A stretch of DNA of 64,000 nt from Pelagivirga sediminicola. GTDB taxonomy: Bacteria > Pseudomonadota > Alphaproteobacteria > Rhodobacterales > Rhodobacteraceae. Under the pieces are notes generated by a model. The model saw nothing but the letters and a program-made list of their open reading frames with translations. It did no database searches and had not been told where the DNA came from. This document shows positions 17,872 to 27,909 of this stretch, one piece after another (the first letter of the stretch is position 1; each line of letters begins with the position of its first letter). The stretch is taken from contig NZ_QCYH01000001.1 in the NCBI RefSeq assembly GCF_003072125.1, positions 701,909-765,908 of the forward strand, written 5' to 3'. The position numbers and the translations under genes are program-made.

Positions 17872-18779
17872 GATGCATCCTCCACCATCCAGCGGCACAG
17901 CGCGCCAAAGCTCATCCCGGTCGCGCGCGCCTGTTCGGGGCTGAGCGAGGTGGGCGTCATCCCCGGCTGCGTATTCGTCTCCAGCAGGATCAGACCGGCC
18001 TGCCCCTGCGCCTCGTCCCAGCGGAAATCGGTGCGGCTGACGCCGCGGCAGCCCAGCGCGACATGGGCGCGCAGGGCGTAATCCATGCACAGATCGAAAA
18101 TGTCCTGCGGTATGTCGGCGGGCACCACATGGCGCGAGCCGCCGACCTCGTATTTCGCGGAATAGTCGTACCAGCCCTCGGTGATGATGTCAGTGACGGT
18201 CAGCGCCCGGTCCCCGACGACCGTCACGGTCAACTCGCGGCCGGGCGCGTAGGCTTCGACCATCACGCGGTCGGGCATGTCATCGCCCAGCTGCGCCGGG
18301 CCGTTCGCGGCCTCCTGCACGATATAGACGCCGACGGAGGAGCCCTCGTTGTAGGGTTTGACCACATAGGGGGGCTGCATCGGGTGGGCGGCGCAAACAT
18401 CGGCCTTGCGCGCAAGGATGCTGGGCACCACCGGCAGCCCGGCGGCGCGGTAGACCGATTTCGTGGCCTCCTTGTCCATCGCCAGTGCCGAGGACAGGAC
18501 GCCCGAATGAGTATAGGGGAGGCGCAGCCATTCCAGCATGCCCTGAACGCAGCCATCCTCGCCCCAGCGCCCGTGCAGGGCGTTGAAGACGACGTCAGGT
18601 GCAATATCCGACAATTGATGCGCAAGGTCCGGGCCTGCATCGACCTTGACCACGTTGTAGCCTTCATCCCTCAGCGCGGCGGCGCATTCGCGCCCCGAAG
18701 ACAGCGACACGTCGCGCTCTGCCGACGGGCCGCCCATTATCACCGCAACCTTGGGGTTTGTCCTGCTCGAACGAACCAC
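17859..18779 (-). CDS. ddl: D-alanine--D-alanine ligase
   Basis: Ddl joins two D-alanines with ATP to make the dipeptide added by MurF. The 306-residue protein of the ATP-grasp fold shows [15 protein letters not shown] at the N-terminus, [15 protein letters not shown], the substrate loop [11 protein letters not shown] and the metal/ATP motif [11 protein letters not shown]. It is 40 bases downstream of murB and overlaps ftsQ. Confidence 0.96.
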   Translation of the reverse strand: MVRSSRTNPKVAVIMGGPSAERDVSLSSGRECAAALRDEGYNVVKVDAGPDLAHQLSDIAPDVVFNALHGRWGEDGCVQGMLEWLRLPYTHSGVLSSALAMDKEATKSVYRAAGLPVVPSILARKADVCAAHPMQPPYVVKPYNEGSSVGVYIVQEAANGPAQLGDDMPDRVMVEAYAPGRELTVTVVGDRALTVTDIITEGWYDYSAKYEVGGSRHVVPADIPQDIFDLCMDYALRAHVALGCRGVSRTDFRWDEAQGQAGLILLETNTQPGMTPTSLSPEQARATGMSFGALCRWMVEDASWGR

Positions 18780-18819
18780 CGATCTGCCTCAATGTCCCGG
18801 ACCGTTTTCGGTCCTGTTT

Positions 18820-19785
18820 TTATTGGTCTTTCAAAGTGTCCTGTACGGGGTCATTCCCCGCCGGGGCCGGTTCGCCGACCCTCATGATTTCCCACTCTAA
18901 CTGTATTGCGCTGGTTTGAAAAACCTTTTTTCGCACCTCTTCGCCCAGTCCCTCCAGATCGGCGGCCGTGGCGCTCCCGGTATTGACCAGAAAGTTGGAA
19001 TGTTTCGGGCTCATCTGCGCGCCGCCGCGCCGCGCGCCGCGCATTCCGGCGTCGTCGATCACCTTCCACGCCTTCAACTCGTGCGTGTCATCGGCGCGCC
19101 CCGTGCTGGAGAACCCGGCAGGGTTGCGAAAGGTGCTGCCGGCGGTGCGCTCCTTGGTGGGCTGCGTCTCGTCCCGCTTTTGCAGTTGCGCCTCCATCCG
19201 CGCGGCCAGCGCGGCGGGATCGCCCTCGGGCCCTTGCAGCACCGCCGAGGTCAGCACCCAGCCATCCGGCAGATCCGTCTGGCGGTAATGGAAATTCAGA
19301 TCGCCCGCGTCCAGCGTCACCACCTCGCCCGCCCGCGTCACCGCGCGGGCCGAGACGAACGCATCGGCGGTATAGGTGCCATAGCAGCCCGCGTTCATGC
19401 GCACGGCGCCGCCGATGGCGCCCGGAATGGTGCGCAGGAAGGTCAGATCGATGCCCGCCTCTGCCGCGCGCCGCGCCACATGCGCATCCAGCGCGGCGGC
19501 GCCTGCGGTGACGCGGCCTCCCGCCACCTCGATGCCGTTGAAGCCGCGCCCAAGGCGGATCACCACCGCGCGCAAGCCACCATCCCGCACGATCAGGTTG
19601 CTGCCGACGCCCATCGGAAACACCCTTACCTGCGGGTCCAGCGCGGCAAGGAACTGCGCCAGATCCGCCTCGTCCGCGGGCTGAAACAGCCAGTCGGCAG
19701 GCCCGCCCACGCGCAGCCATGTCAGGTCCGCAAGCGGCCTCTGCGGCGTCAGCTTGCCGCGCACGGCGGGCATGGGCGCGCTCAT
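18820..19785 (-). CDS. murB: UDP-N-acetylenolpyruvoylglucosamine reductase MurB
   Basis: MurB is the FAD/NADPH enzyme that reduces enolpyruvyl-UDP-GlcNAc to UDP-MurNAc. The 321-residue protein has [12 protein letters not shown], the FAD-binding [30 protein letters not shown], and the catalytic serine region AGSTFRNP. The last motif lacks one of the Tyr loops of type I enzymes, consistent with type II MurB. The C-terminal [12 protein letters not shown] is typical. The start (19785) overlaps the upstream small gene by ATGA. Confidence 0.96.
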   Translation of the reverse strand: MSAPMPAVRGKLTPQRPLADLTWLRVGGPADWLFQPADEADLAQFLAALDPQVRVFPMGVGSNLIVRDGGLRAVVIRLGRGFNGIEVAGGRVTAGAAALDAHVARRAAEAGIDLTFLRTIPGAIGGAVRMNAGCYGTYTADAFVSARAVTRAGEVVTLDAGDLNFHYRQTDLPDGWVLTSAVLQGPEGDPAALAARMEAQLQKRDETQPTKERTAGSTFRNPAGFSSTGRADDTHELKAWKVIDDAGMRGARRGGAQMSPKHSNFLVNTGSATAADLEGLGEEVRKKVFQTSAIQLEWEIMRVGEPAPAGNDPVQDTLKDQ

Positions 19786-20060
19786 GGCCCCCGCCTGCGA
19801 TTGCGGATCGCGCCGATGAGCAGACCCAGCAACCCGCCCATCAGCCACAGCGGCAGGATGAGCCCGGTCAGGATGGCCGCGTTCGGCGCGACGTTCAGCA
19901 TGTAGCCGCTCCAGCCCAGCACCACGACGAGCGTGGCACACAGCAGCCAGCCACGTGCCGCGCCCCGCAGCGTGCGACGCGCGACAATGCCATAGAACAC
20001 GGCCGTGCCGACGCAGAACGCCGCCGCCATGAAGGCAAAAAGAAGGGTCAGACCGGACAT
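19782..20060 (-). CDS. Small three-helix membrane protein between murC and murB
   Basis: A 92-residue hydrophobic protein with three predicted membrane helices at about 3-25, 37-55 and 62-84 and a basic tail RNRRRGP. I do not recognise a named family. It is coupled to murB by an ATGA overlap and is 10 bases after the DUF2484 gene, so it belongs to the dcw transcript. A role in envelope synthesis is suggested only by position. Confidence 0.72.
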   Translation of the reverse strand: MSGLTLLFAFMAAAFCVGTAVFYGIVARRTLRGAARGWLLCATLVVVLGWSGYMLNVAPNAAILTGLILPLWLMGGLLGLLIGAIRNRRRGP

Positions 20061-20070
20061 CGCGCGCCGC

Positions 20071-20331
20071 TCAATCCTCGGTCAGGCCATCGGGCGCGCC
20101 GCGCAGCCAGCGCCACAGGTAGACCACCGGCCAGCGCAACATCGATGCCGCCGCAACGAGGCAGAAAAGCCCGATCCAGGGACCGTTCTGCCACGTGACA
20201 TAGCCGAGGATGGGAATGCCCACCGCGATCAGCGCATAGGCCGCGCGCCAGTGATTGTCGCGGCTGGGCGTCATCGCCAGCAGGTTGGCGGCCAGTGCCC
20301 AGAGACAGGCGAGGATGAGGGATGTCGGCAT
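20071..20331 (-). CDS. DUF2484 family membrane protein
   Basis: An 86-residue protein with two to three hydrophobic helices (about 2-18, 31-47, 52-72) and the conserved PSRDNHWRAAYALIAVGIPILGYV, matching DUF2484, a family restricted to Rhodobacterales and located after murC. Function is unknown. It starts 3 bases after the murC stop, in the same transcript. Confidence 0.8.
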   Translation of the reverse strand: MPTSLILACLWALAANLLAMTPSRDNHWRAAYALIAVGIPILGYVTWQNGPWIGLFCLVAAASMLRWPVVYLWRWLRGAPDGLTED

Positions 20332-20334
20332 GGG

Positions 20335-21753
20335 CTATCCTTCCTGCAGTTGCGGTGTCTTCAGCGCCTCCGGCAGCCGGTTCGCCCAGCCGCTGATCGT
20401 GCCGGCGCCAAGGCAAACCACCATGTCGCCCGGACGGGCGTGGGCGCGCACCAGATCGGCCAGCCCCTCCTCGCCGTCGATGGCGTGCGCGTCGCGGTGC
20501 CCCCGGTCGATCAGCCCGGCGACCAGATCATCGCGGCTGGCGCCCTCGATCGGGTCCTCGCCCGCGGCATAGACCGGGGCGATGGCCACGACGTCGGCCT
20601 CGTTGAAGCAGGCGCAGAATTCCTCGAAATGGTGATGCAGGCGGGTATAGCGATGCGGCTGATGCACGGCGATCACGCGCCCCTCGGTTGCGTGGCGCGC
20701 GGCCTTCAGCACGGCGGAAATCTCGGTCGGGTGGTGGCCGTAATCGTCGATGATGGTCATGCCGTCCACCTCGCCCACACGGGTAAAGCGGCGGTTGACG
20801 CCCCGGAAGCTGGCCAGCGCCTCGCGGATCTCGCCGGTCTTCATGCCAAGATGAAGCGCGACGGCGACCGCGCTCAGCGCATTGCTGACATTGTGATCGC
20901 CGGGCATGGGCAGCGTGCAGCCCTCGATCATCCTGCCCTCGGCCTGCAGCTCGATGTCGAAATGCGCGACGCCTTGCGCATAGCGCAGGTTGACCGCCCG
21001 CACATCGGCCTGCGCGTTGAAGCCATAGGTGACAACGCGCCGGTCGGTGATCTTGGCCAGCAGCGTCTGCACATCGGCATCGTCGGTGCAGCAGATCGCC
21101 AGCCCGTAGAAGGGAATGTTGCTGACGAAATCCTCGAACCCCTTGTGCAGCGCTGCAACGGTGCCCCAATGCTCCATATGCTCGGGGTCGATATTGGTGA
21201 CGATGGCGATGGTCGCGGGCAGGCGGTTGAAGGTGCCGTCGCTCTCGTCGGCCTCCACCACCATCCATTCGCCGCCGCCGACGCGCGCGTTGCTGCCATA
21301 AGCGTGGATGATGCCGCCATTGACGACCGTGGGATCGAACTTGCCATGATCGAGAAGCGCCGCGACCATCGTCGTCGTCGTCGTCTTGCCATGCGTGCCG
21401 GCGACGGCGATGTTGGACTTCAGGCGCATCAGCTCGGCCAGCATCTCGGCGCGGCGCACCACCGGCAGGCCGCGGCGGCGTGCCTCGTCCAGTTCGGGGT
21501 TGCCGGGCTTGATCGCGGAGGAGATCACCACGACCTCGGCCGCCTCAAGATTGTCCGCCCGCTGGCCCTCGAAGATCAGCGCGCCCTTTTCCTCCAGCCG
21601 GTCGGTCAGCGGCGAGCGCTTCAGATCCGAGCCCTGAACGACATAACCATGGTTCAGCAAAACCTCCGCGATGCCCGACATGCCGATGCCGCCGATCCCG
21701 ACAAAATGGATGGGTCCGACATCGCCGGGCAGTTTGGTGGCCGCTGAATTCAT
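20335..21753 (-). CDS. murC: UDP-N-acetylmuramate--L-alanine ligase MurC
   Basis: MurC adds L-alanine to UDP-MurNAc with ATP. The 472-residue protein shows [18 protein letters not shown] (UDP-binding Rossmann motif), the P-loop [13 protein letters not shown] near 108-120, [22 protein letters not shown], and [10 protein letters not shown] in the C-terminal domain. Full length. It abuts murG with no gap. Confidence 0.98.
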   Translation of the reverse strand: MNSAATKLPGDVGPIHFVGIGGIGMSGIAEVLLNHGYVVQGSDLKRSPLTDRLEEKGALIFEGQRADNLEAAEVVVISSAIKPGNPELDEARRRGLPVVRRAEMLAELMRLKSNIAVAGTHGKTTTTTMVAALLDHGKFDPTVVNGGIIHAYGSNARVGGGEWMVVEADESDGTFNRLPATIAIVTNIDPEHMEHWGTVAALHKGFEDFVSNIPFYGLAICCTDDADVQTLLAKITDRRVVTYGFNAQADVRAVNLRYAQGVAHFDIELQAEGRMIEGCTLPMPGDHNVSNALSAVAVALHLGMKTGEIREALASFRGVNRRFTRVGEVDGMTIIDDYGHHPTEISAVLKAARHATEGRVIAVHQPHRYTRLHHHFEEFCACFNEADVVAIAPVYAAGEDPIEGASRDDLVAGLIDRGHRDAHAIDGEEGLADLVRAHARPGDMVVCLGAGTISGWANRLPEALKTPQLQEG

Positions 21754-22869
21754 CTATGTCGTTCCTTTGTGCTCGGATTTCTGCGCCAGCCACTCCACCA
21801 TCTCGGCCAGCCGTTCGGCGGCGTCGGGGACCGCGCTGCGCAACGCGGCCTGCGACATCTGCGCGGCGCCCTTGGGATTGCCGATAATCGTCTCGATCTG
21901 CTCGGCCAGCGCCTCGTGGTTCAGGCGGCTTTCGGGCACGAGGATGGTCGCGCCCGCCACCTTGAGGGCCTGCGCATTGGAGGTCTGGTGATCGCCGGTC
22001 GCGGCGGCGTAGGGGATCACGATGGAAGGGCGTCCGATGACGGCGATATCGGCGACCGAGGACGCGCCGGCGCGGCTGATCACCAGCTGCGCCTCGCTCA
22101 TCCGGCGCGGCACATCGGCAAAGAATTCCTCGACCTCGGCATCGATGCCCTGCTCGGCGTAATACTCGGCCACGCGCTGCAGATCCTCGCCGCGCGCCTG
22201 ATGGGCCACGCGGATGTTGCGCAGCAGGTCCATCGGCAGGCTGGCAATCGCGGGCGGCACCACGTCGCTGAGGATGCGCGCGCCCTGGCTGCCGCCGATG
22301 ACGAGGATCGACATCGGGTAATCGCCGGGCGGGATATAGCCCGCGCCCGCCCGCTCGCGCACCGCCGCGCGCACCGGATTGCCGATGTGATAGCCCTGAA
22401 CGCCCTCGGGCAGGTCGGTGGGCCAGGTGCCGCAGGCGATGGCATCGACGCGCTTCGCAAAGAGGCGGTTGACCCGGCCCAGAACGCCGTTCTGTTCATG
22501 CACCATGCGCGGGCGCCGCAAGAGCCACGCGGCCGACAGCGCCGGAATGCTGGGATAGCCGCCAAAGCCGATCACGACATCGGGCTTCTCGCGCAGCATG
22601 CGCCATGTTGCGGCCACTGTGCCCGCGGCGATGCGCAGCGGCGCCATCGCCTTGGCCGCCGCGCCGCCCCGCGCAAAGGTCGCGCTGGAGATCTGGCGGA
22701 TCTGCACCCCCTCGGGAAAGCCGCCAGTGTATCGCGCGCCGCGCGCATCGGTGCTCAGTTGCACGCGCCAGCCTTGCGCCAGCATCTGCTCGGCCAGGGC
22801 CTGCGCGGGGAACATATGCCCGCCGGTGCCGCCCGCGGCCATCAGCAAAAGGGGCGCGCGGCGGCTCAT
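21754..22869 (-). CDS. murG: Lipid II synthase MurG
   Basis: MurG is the membrane-associated GT28 glycosyltransferase that adds GlcNAc to lipid I. The 371-residue protein has the donor/acceptor loop [12 protein letters not shown] near 12-23, [36 protein letters not shown] and the donor-site motif [35 protein letters not shown]. Its ATG overlaps the ftsW stop by 4 bases. Confidence 0.98.
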   Translation of the reverse strand: MSRRAPLLLMAAGGTGGHMFPAQALAEQMLAQGWRVQLSTDARGARYTGGFPEGVQIRQISSATFARGGAAAKAMAPLRIAAGTVAATWRMLREKPDVVIGFGGYPSIPALSAAWLLRRPRMVHEQNGVLGRVNRLFAKRVDAIACGTWPTDLPEGVQGYHIGNPVRAAVRERAGAGYIPPGDYPMSILVIGGSQGARILSDVVPPAIASLPMDLLRNIRVAHQARGEDLQRVAEYYAEQGIDAEVEEFFADVPRRMSEAQLVISRAGASSVADIAVIGRPSIVIPYAAATGDHQTSNAQALKVAGATILVPESRLNHEALAEQIETIIGNPKGAAQMSQAALRSAVPDAAERLAEMVEWLAQKSEHKGTT

Positions 22870-24032
22870 CTTGCCCTCCCGCGCAGGATATCGCCGATCT
22901 CGCCCTGCGGGCGCGAGCGGGTGAAGGCAAACAGCATCCCCACCGCGATTCCCCCCGCGATCAGAGACGAGCCGCCATAGCTGACAAAGGGCAGCGTCAT
23001 GCCCTTGGCGGGCAGCAGGCGCACCGCGACGCCCATGTTGATCATCGCCTGCACGCCAAAGATGCAGGCCAGCCCCGTGCCGGCCAGCCGGATGAAGGGA
23101 TCACGCTCGCGCATCAGCCGCATCAGCGAGCGCACGACAACGGTGGCGTAAAGCGCGATCACGATCAGCACCAGAACCAGCCCGTATTCCTCGGCCGCCA
23201 CGGCGATGATGAAATCGGTATGCGCGTCAGGCAGCGACCACTTGACCGTCCCCTCGCCCACGCCGACACCGAAAAAACCGCCCTCCTGAATGGCGTTGGT
23301 GGCAAAGCCAAGCTGCGTCGTGGGGTCCACGTCCGGCGACAGGAACCCGTCGATGCGGCGCGCGAAATGCTGCGAATTGGAATAGGCGAAGGAGCCGCCC
23401 AGCACCACCAGCGCGGCCATCGCGGCCAGCAGCAGGATGGGCGCACCGGCGACGAAATACATCACGCCCCAGGCAAACATGATCAGCGCGGCCTGCCCGA
23501 AATCGGGCTGAAGCGCGAGGAACGCGACGATGATCATCGTCAGGATGAAGGACCAGCTGAGGCCCGGCGGCCCGCCGATCTCGCGGCTGGCGGCCATCAT
23601 CCAGGCGGCGGCGACGACAAAGCCGGGCTTGAGAAATTCGCTGGGCTGCACCGAGGCAAAGCCAAGGCTGTACCAGCGCACCGCGCCCTTGCCGAAATCG
23701 GTGCCAAGGAATGGCAGCAGCATCAGCGCGACCAGCGCGATCAGGAACCCGATCACGGCGAGGCGCCGCACCAGCATCGGCCCCATCATCGATGTGGCGA
23801 ACATGGCGATCATCGCCATCCCGCCAAAGAATGTTTGCCGCTGAACATAGTGGAAGGGTGCAAACCCGTTCTTCTCGGCCAGGGGCGGCGACGCCGCAAA
23901 GCCCAGAAGCAGCCCGATCCCGAAGAGGATCAGCACGCAAGAGATCGACCATTTGTCGATCGTCCGCCACCATTTGGGAAGGACCGGCTCGACATCCCGG
24001 ATGGGAGCCGATCCATAGACCATTTCTGTCAT
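22866..24032 (-). CDS. ftsW: Septal peptidoglycan glycosyltransferase FtsW
   Basis: FtsW is the SEDS-family polymerase that builds septal glycan strands with FtsI. The 388-residue protein has about ten membrane helices and SEDS motifs [36 protein letters not shown], and the C-terminal [21 protein letters not shown]. It is the first gene of this dcw block: upstream on the opposite strand is a flavoprotein gene, not murD as in many relatives. The 145-base divergent gap must hold its promoter. Confidence 0.97.
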   Translation of the reverse strand: MTEMVYGSAPIRDVEPVLPKWWRTIDKWSISCVLILFGIGLLLGFAASPPLAEKNGFAPFHYVQRQTFFGGMAMIAMFATSMMGPMLVRRLAVIGFLIALVALMLLPFLGTDFGKGAVRWYSLGFASVQPSEFLKPGFVVAAAWMMAASREIGGPPGLSWSFILTMIIVAFLALQPDFGQAALIMFAWGVMYFVAGAPILLLAAMAALVVLGGSFAYSNSQHFARRIDGFLSPDVDPTTQLGFATNAIQEGGFFGVGVGEGTVKWSLPDAHTDFIIAVAAEEYGLVLVLIVIALYATVVVRSLMRLMRERDPFIRLAGTGLACIFGVQAMINMGVAVRLLPAKGMTLPFVSYGGSSLIAGGIAVGMLFAFTRSRPQGEIGDILRGRAR

Positions 24033-24177
24033 TCTATCCGCCGATTTCCGCCTCGAACATCGCCCCTTTTCGGGGTCTATCCGCCCACTCTAGCAGCAGA
24101 TGCGCCGCGAGGAAAGCGTTCTGACGCACCGGCATGCCCGCTTGACCCTGCGCCGCGCATCAGGCAGGGCACGCATC

Positions 24178-25377
24178 ATGCAGATCGACACGCTGATCCT
24201 TGGCGCCGGGGCCGCCGGCATGATGTGCGCGGCCCATTGCGCGGGCCGTACGCTGGTGATCGATCACGCCCGCGCGCCCGGCGAGAAAATCCGCATATCG
24301 GGCGGCGGGCGCTGCAACTTCACCAACCTCTACACGGCGCCGGAGAACTTCATCTCGGCCAACCCGCATTTCTGCAAGTCCGCGCTGGGACGCTATACCC
24401 AGTGGGATTTCATCGCCCTGGTCGAGGCGCATGGCATCGCCTGGCATGAAAAGACGCTGGGACAGCTCTTTTGCGACCATTCCGCCAAGGATGTCGTCGC
24501 CATGCTGCGCAGCGAAATGGCGCGCGCGGGCGCCGATCTGTGGTTGCAGACCCGGCTGGCGGAGCTCGGCCATGACGGCGGCGCCTTCCACGCCGTGCTG
24601 GAGGTCGAAGGCGCGCGCCGGACCGTCACCGCCCGAAACGTGGTGCTGGCCACGGGGGGCAAATCCATCCCCAAGATGGGCGCGACGGGCCTTGCCTATG
24701 ACATCGCGCGCCGGTTCGGGCTGGCGGTCACGGACACGCGCGCGGGGCTGGTGCCCTTCACCTTTCCCGAAGGCCGCTTTGCCGATCTGGCCGGCGTCGC
24801 GTTGCCGGTACGGGCGGGCGCGGGCGGCGCCCGTTTCGACGAGGCGATGCTGTTCACGCATCGGGGCCTGTCCGGTCCGGCAATGCTGCAGATCTCCTCC
24901 TATTGGCAGGAGGGCGCGCCGATCAGCGTCAATCTCGATCCGGCCGGCACCCTGCTGGACAGCCTGCGCGCGCAGCGCGCCCAATCGGGGCGCCACAAAC
25001 TGACGACCGAGCTTGCGCGCCACCTGCCCGCCCGTCTGGTCGCGGCCCTGTCCGCCCAGACCGGGCTGGCCCTGACGGGCAACCTCGCCGATCAGGGCGA
25101 CGCCGCGCTCACGCGGCTTTGCGATACGCTGGCCAACTGGCAACTGACCCCCGGCGGCACCGAAGGCTACCGCACGGCAGAGGTCACGCTGGGCGGCATC
25201 GACACGGACGGCGTCAGCTCCAGGACGATGGAGGCGCGCGCCCTGCCCGGCCTTTACGTCATCGGCGAGGCGCTGGACGTCACCGGCTGGCTGGGCGGCT
25301 ACAACTTCCAGTGGGCCTGGGCGTCGGGCGCTGCCGCAGGCCGCGCGATCCGGGAAAAAACGGCCCCCGCCACCTGA
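24178..25377 (+). CDS. HI0933/YhiN-family FAD-dependent oxidoreductase
   Basis: A 399-residue flavoprotein of the HI0933/BaiN-like family, conserved but with uncertain physiological substrate. It opens with the Rossmann dinucleotide fold TLILGAGAAGMMCA. The family signature GEKIRISGGGRCNFTN lies near 37-52, then VLATGGKSIPKMGATG, the THRGLSGPAMLQISSYW motif, and a C-terminal GEALDVTGWLGGYNFQWAWASG. The chosen ATG (24178) begins immediately before the Rossmann fold; an upstream ORF extension is basic and unlikely. Divergent from ftsW, convergent with map. Confidence 0.9.
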   Translation: MQIDTLILGAGAAGMMCAAHCAGRTLVIDHARAPGEKIRISGGGRCNFTNLYTAPENFISANPHFCKSALGRYTQWDFIALVEAHGIAWHEKTLGQLFCDHSAKDVVAMLRSEMARAGADLWLQTRLAELGHDGGAFHAVLEVEGARRTVTARNVVLATGGKSIPKMGATGLAYDIARRFGLAVTDTRAGLVPFTFPEGRFADLAGVALPVRAGAGGARFDEAMLFTHRGLSGPAMLQISSYWQEGAPISVNLDPAGTLLDSLRAQRAQSGRHKLTTELARHLPARLVAALSAQTGLALTGNLADQGDAALTRLCDTLANWQLTPGGTEGYRTAEVTLGGIDTDGVSSRTMEARALPGLYVIGEALDVTGWLGGYNFQWAWASGAAAGRAIREKTAPAT

Positions 25378-25392
25378 CCACGGCCCATGGTT

Positions 25393-25412
25393 TTTTCTTG
25401 GCCCAAATACCC
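25393..25412. repeat. Intergenic motif TTTTCTTGGnnCAAATACCC, copy 2
   Basis: This is the second occurrence of the motif at 5353-5375. The two agree at every position except the central two bases over 20 bases. It lies between the convergent flavoprotein and map genes. Confidence 0.5.
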
Positions 25413-25423
25413 ATTCCACAGAA

Positions 25424-25442
25424 GATTTTTCCGCGAAAAATC
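25424..25442. terminator. Inverted repeat between convergent genes (possible bidirectional terminator)
   Basis: A perfect 8-base inverted repeat, GATTTTTC (25424-25431) and GAAAAATC (25435-25442), lies between the flavoprotein and map stops. The arms are AT-rich, and no separate U-run follows, so termination is possible but weakly supported. Confidence 0.4.
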
Positions 25443-25457
25443 GAAACCCGCGCGCTG

Positions 25458-26312
25458 TCAGCCGTATGTGGGGTGAAACAGCCCGCCGGGTGACAGGGTG
25501 AAGATCTCGGCGCCGGTCGCCGTCACGCCGATGGAATGCTCGAACTGCGCCGACAGGGACTTGTCGCGCGTCACGGCGGTCCAGTCATCGGACAGAACCT
25601 TGGTCTCCGGGCGGCCGAGGTTGATCATCGGCTCGATGGTAAAGAACATCCCCTCCTCCAGCACCGCGCCCGAGCCCGCGCGCCCGAAATGCAGCACATT
25701 GGGCGGCGCATGAAACACCCGGCCAAGGCCGTGGCCGCAGAAATCGCGCACGACGGAGGTCTGATGCGCCTCCGCATAGGCCTGAATCGCATGGCCGATA
25801 TCGCCAAAAGTGTTGCCCGGACGCACCGCCTCGATCCCCACCATCAGCGCGTCATGCGTGACCTGGATCAGCCGCTCGGCATAGGCCTTGGGCTTGCCCG
25901 CGACATACATGCGGCTGGTGTCGCCGAACCAGCCATCGACGATGACGGTGACATCCACGTTCAGGATATCGCCATCCTTGAGGCTGTCATCGGGGCGCGC
26001 GTTGCTGTCGTTCTTCCATTTCGGGATCTTGCCGCCGGGGATGCCGTGACAGACGACATGGTTGACGCTGATGCAACTGGCGTGCTGGTAGCCCTTGTAG
26101 CCGATCGTGGCCGAGGTCGCGCCCGCATCGCGCACCATGCCTTCGATCATCGCGTCGAGCGCGGCGGTCGTCTGGCCCACGGTCACATGCGGCGCGATTT
26201 CGTCCAGGATCTTCGCCGCCAGCGCGCCGGCCTTGTGCATGCCTGCGAAATCGGCGGCCTCGTGGATCCGAATTCCGTCCCGTGTGGTGCGTCCGCGATG
26301 CTCTTGTGTCAC
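25458..26312 (-). CDS. map: Type I methionine aminopeptidase
   Basis: Map removes the initiator methionine from new proteins using two divalent metals. The 284-residue protein has YQHASCISVNHVVCHGIP (substrate His). The metal ligands Asp are in LNVDVTVIVDGWFGDTSRM, the His is in GHGLGRVFHAPP, and the Glu residues are in MFFTIEPMI and QFEHSIGVT. Full length, with a normal short N-terminal extension. It lies upstream of no obvious partner; sfsA precedes it on the same strand at 129 bases. Confidence 0.97.
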   Translation of the reverse strand: MTQEHRGRTTRDGIRIHEAADFAGMHKAGALAAKILDEIAPHVTVGQTTAALDAMIEGMVRDAGATSATIGYKGYQHASCISVNHVVCHGIPGGKIPKWKNDSNARPDDSLKDGDILNVDVTVIVDGWFGDTSRMYVAGKPKAYAERLIQVTHDALMVGIEAVRPGNTFGDIGHAIQAYAEAHQTSVVRDFCGHGLGRVFHAPPNVLHFGRAGSGAVLEEGMFFTIEPMINLGRPETKVLSDDWTAVTRDKSLSAQFEHSIGVTATGAEIFTLSPGGLFHPTYG

Positions 26313-26441
26313 GTGTGGCCTCTTGTCTGGTGTATTCGGGGCCTACTTAGGGCGCACGGGCGCAAAGGGCCAGAGGGCGCGCGCAGTGCGGCGGGCGCGA
26401 TTTTGGGATCGCACAAAATGACAAAGGAGCGAATGGCGGCA

Positions 26442-27143
26442 TCACTCATATGGCAGCGCGGGGCCGAGCGTGATCTGCGCCGTGCTGATCGCGGCCGCAT
26501 GTGCCAGCACCTCGACCCCGGCAGCCCGCGCCGCCGCAAGGGCGGCGGCATAGGCCGGGTCGATATCGGCTGCGGTGGTGACGCGATCGCAATCGCTGCG
26601 CTGGACCAGATAGAAAAGAACCGCGCGTCGACCGCTGCGCGCGATATCGGCCAGATCCGCAAGGTGGCGCGCGCCGCGCTCGGTCCTTGTGTCCGGAAAT
26701 TCGGCCAGCCCGGCGCGGCGGCTGAGCGTGACCGATTTCACCTCGACATAGGCCTCCGGGCGATCCTGCGCGCGCAACAGGAAATCAACGCGGCTGCGCT
26801 CGCCGTATTTCTGCTCGGCCAGGACGGTGTCATATCCCGCAAGCTGCGGCACCTTTCCGGCGCGCAACGCCGCGCCCACCACGCGGTTGGCAGCAGAGGT
26901 ATCGACGCAGGTCAGATTCCCGCCCGGCAGCTCCACCAGGCGCCACGCATGGTCCAGCTTTCGGCGCGGATCGTCGTTCGGCTCGACCCAGACGGACATG
27001 CCCGGCTCGGCAAGGCCGGTCATGCGGCCGGGATTGGCGCAATGGGCCGTCACCTCGCGCCCGTCCGGCAGGCGGATATCGGCAAGAAAGCGTTTGTAGC
27101 GGCAGATCAGCTCGCCGCGCTCAAGAGGGGTTTGAAACCGCAT
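26442..27143 (-). CDS. sfsA: SfsA family DNA/RNA nuclease-like protein
   Basis: SfsA was named for sugar fermentation stimulation in E. coli and has an OB fold plus a nuclease-like C-terminal domain; its molecular role is unsettled. The 233-residue product starts MRFQTPLERGELICRYKRFLADI and has AHCANPGRMTGL. The nuclease-type motif is RVDFLLRAQDRPEAYVEVKSVTL, with FPDTRTERGARHL also conserved. The 72-codon upstream extension is rejected since it runs back through the divergent promoter. It often lies beside map, as here. Confidence 0.95.
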   Translation of the reverse strand: MRFQTPLERGELICRYKRFLADIRLPDGREVTAHCANPGRMTGLAEPGMSVWVEPNDDPRRKLDHAWRLVELPGGNLTCVDTSAANRVVGAALRAGKVPQLAGYDTVLAEQKYGERSRVDFLLRAQDRPEAYVEVKSVTLSRRAGLAEFPDTRTERGARHLADLADIARSGRRAVLFYLVQRSDCDRVTTAADIDPAYAAALAAARAAGVEVLAHAAAISTAQITLGPALPYE

Positions 27144-27189
27144 GGGACGCGCCCTATACCCAAGCAGAGGCCCGATCAAGGAGACACCC

Positions 27190-27909
27190 ATGCCGAACCC
27201 AACCGCCGCCATGCTGGTGATCGGCGACGAGATCCTGTCAGGGCGCACGCGCGACAGCAACACGAACCATCTGGCCACAGCGCTGACCGCCGCCGGGATC
27301 GGGCTGGCCGAGGTGCGCATCGTGCGCGACGATGCAGGCGCGATTGCCGGGGCGGTCAAGGCGCTGAGCGTGGCCTATGACTATGTCTTCACCAGCGGCG
27401 GGATCGGGCCGACGCATGACGACATCACCGCCGATGCCGTGGCGGAGGCGATGGGCGCGGCGATCGACGTGCGCGAGGATGCGCGCGCCGTTCTGGCGGC
27501 GCATTACGAGCGGTCGGGCACGGATCTGAACGCCGCGCGGCTGCGCATGGCGCGCATTCCCGAAGGCGCCGCGCTGATCGAAAACCCCGTCAGCGCCGCG
27601 CCCGGGTTCATCCTTGGCAACGTGCATGTGATGGCCGGCGTGCCCGCGATCTTCGAGGCGATGGTCGCCTCGGTCCTGCCGACGCTGACGGGCGGCGCGC
27701 CGCTTTTGTCGCGCAGCATGGACGTGCACCGCGGCGAGGGCGACATCGCCGGCCCCCTGGCCGAGCTGGCGGAGCGGTATCCGCAGCTGAGCTTCGGCTC
27801 CTACCCGTTTCAGCGGGGCGGCCTGCATGGCGCCAACGTCGTCGCGCGCGGCCATGACGCCGAGGCGCTGGACGCCGCGATGGCCGATCTGGCGGAGCGG
27901 TTCGAATGA
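27190..27909 (+). CDS. CinA/MoaB-like molybdopterin-binding domain protein
   Basis: A 239-residue protein of the CinA N-terminal (COG1058) family. It contains AMLVIGDEILSGRTRDSNTNHLA at the N-terminus, the nucleotide/pterin-binding VFTSGGIGPTHDDITADAVAEAM, and NPVSAAPGFILGNVHVMAGVP. It lacks the C-terminal NMN deamidase domain of full-length CinA. COG1058 members hydrolyse ADP-ribose or bind molybdopterin, so the activity is not certain. AAGGAG lies 7 bases before the ATG. It overlaps the GNAT gene by 4 bases. Confidence 0.92.
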   Translation: MPNPTAAMLVIGDEILSGRTRDSNTNHLATALTAAGIGLAEVRIVRDDAGAIAGAVKALSVAYDYVFTSGGIGPTHDDITADAVAEAMGAAIDVREDARAVLAAHYERSGTDLNAARLRMARIPEGAALIENPVSAAPGFILGNVHVMAGVPAIFEAMVASVLPTLTGGAPLLSRSMDVHRGEGDIAGPLAELAERYPQLSFGSYPFQRGGLHGANVVARGHDAEALDAAMADLAERFE

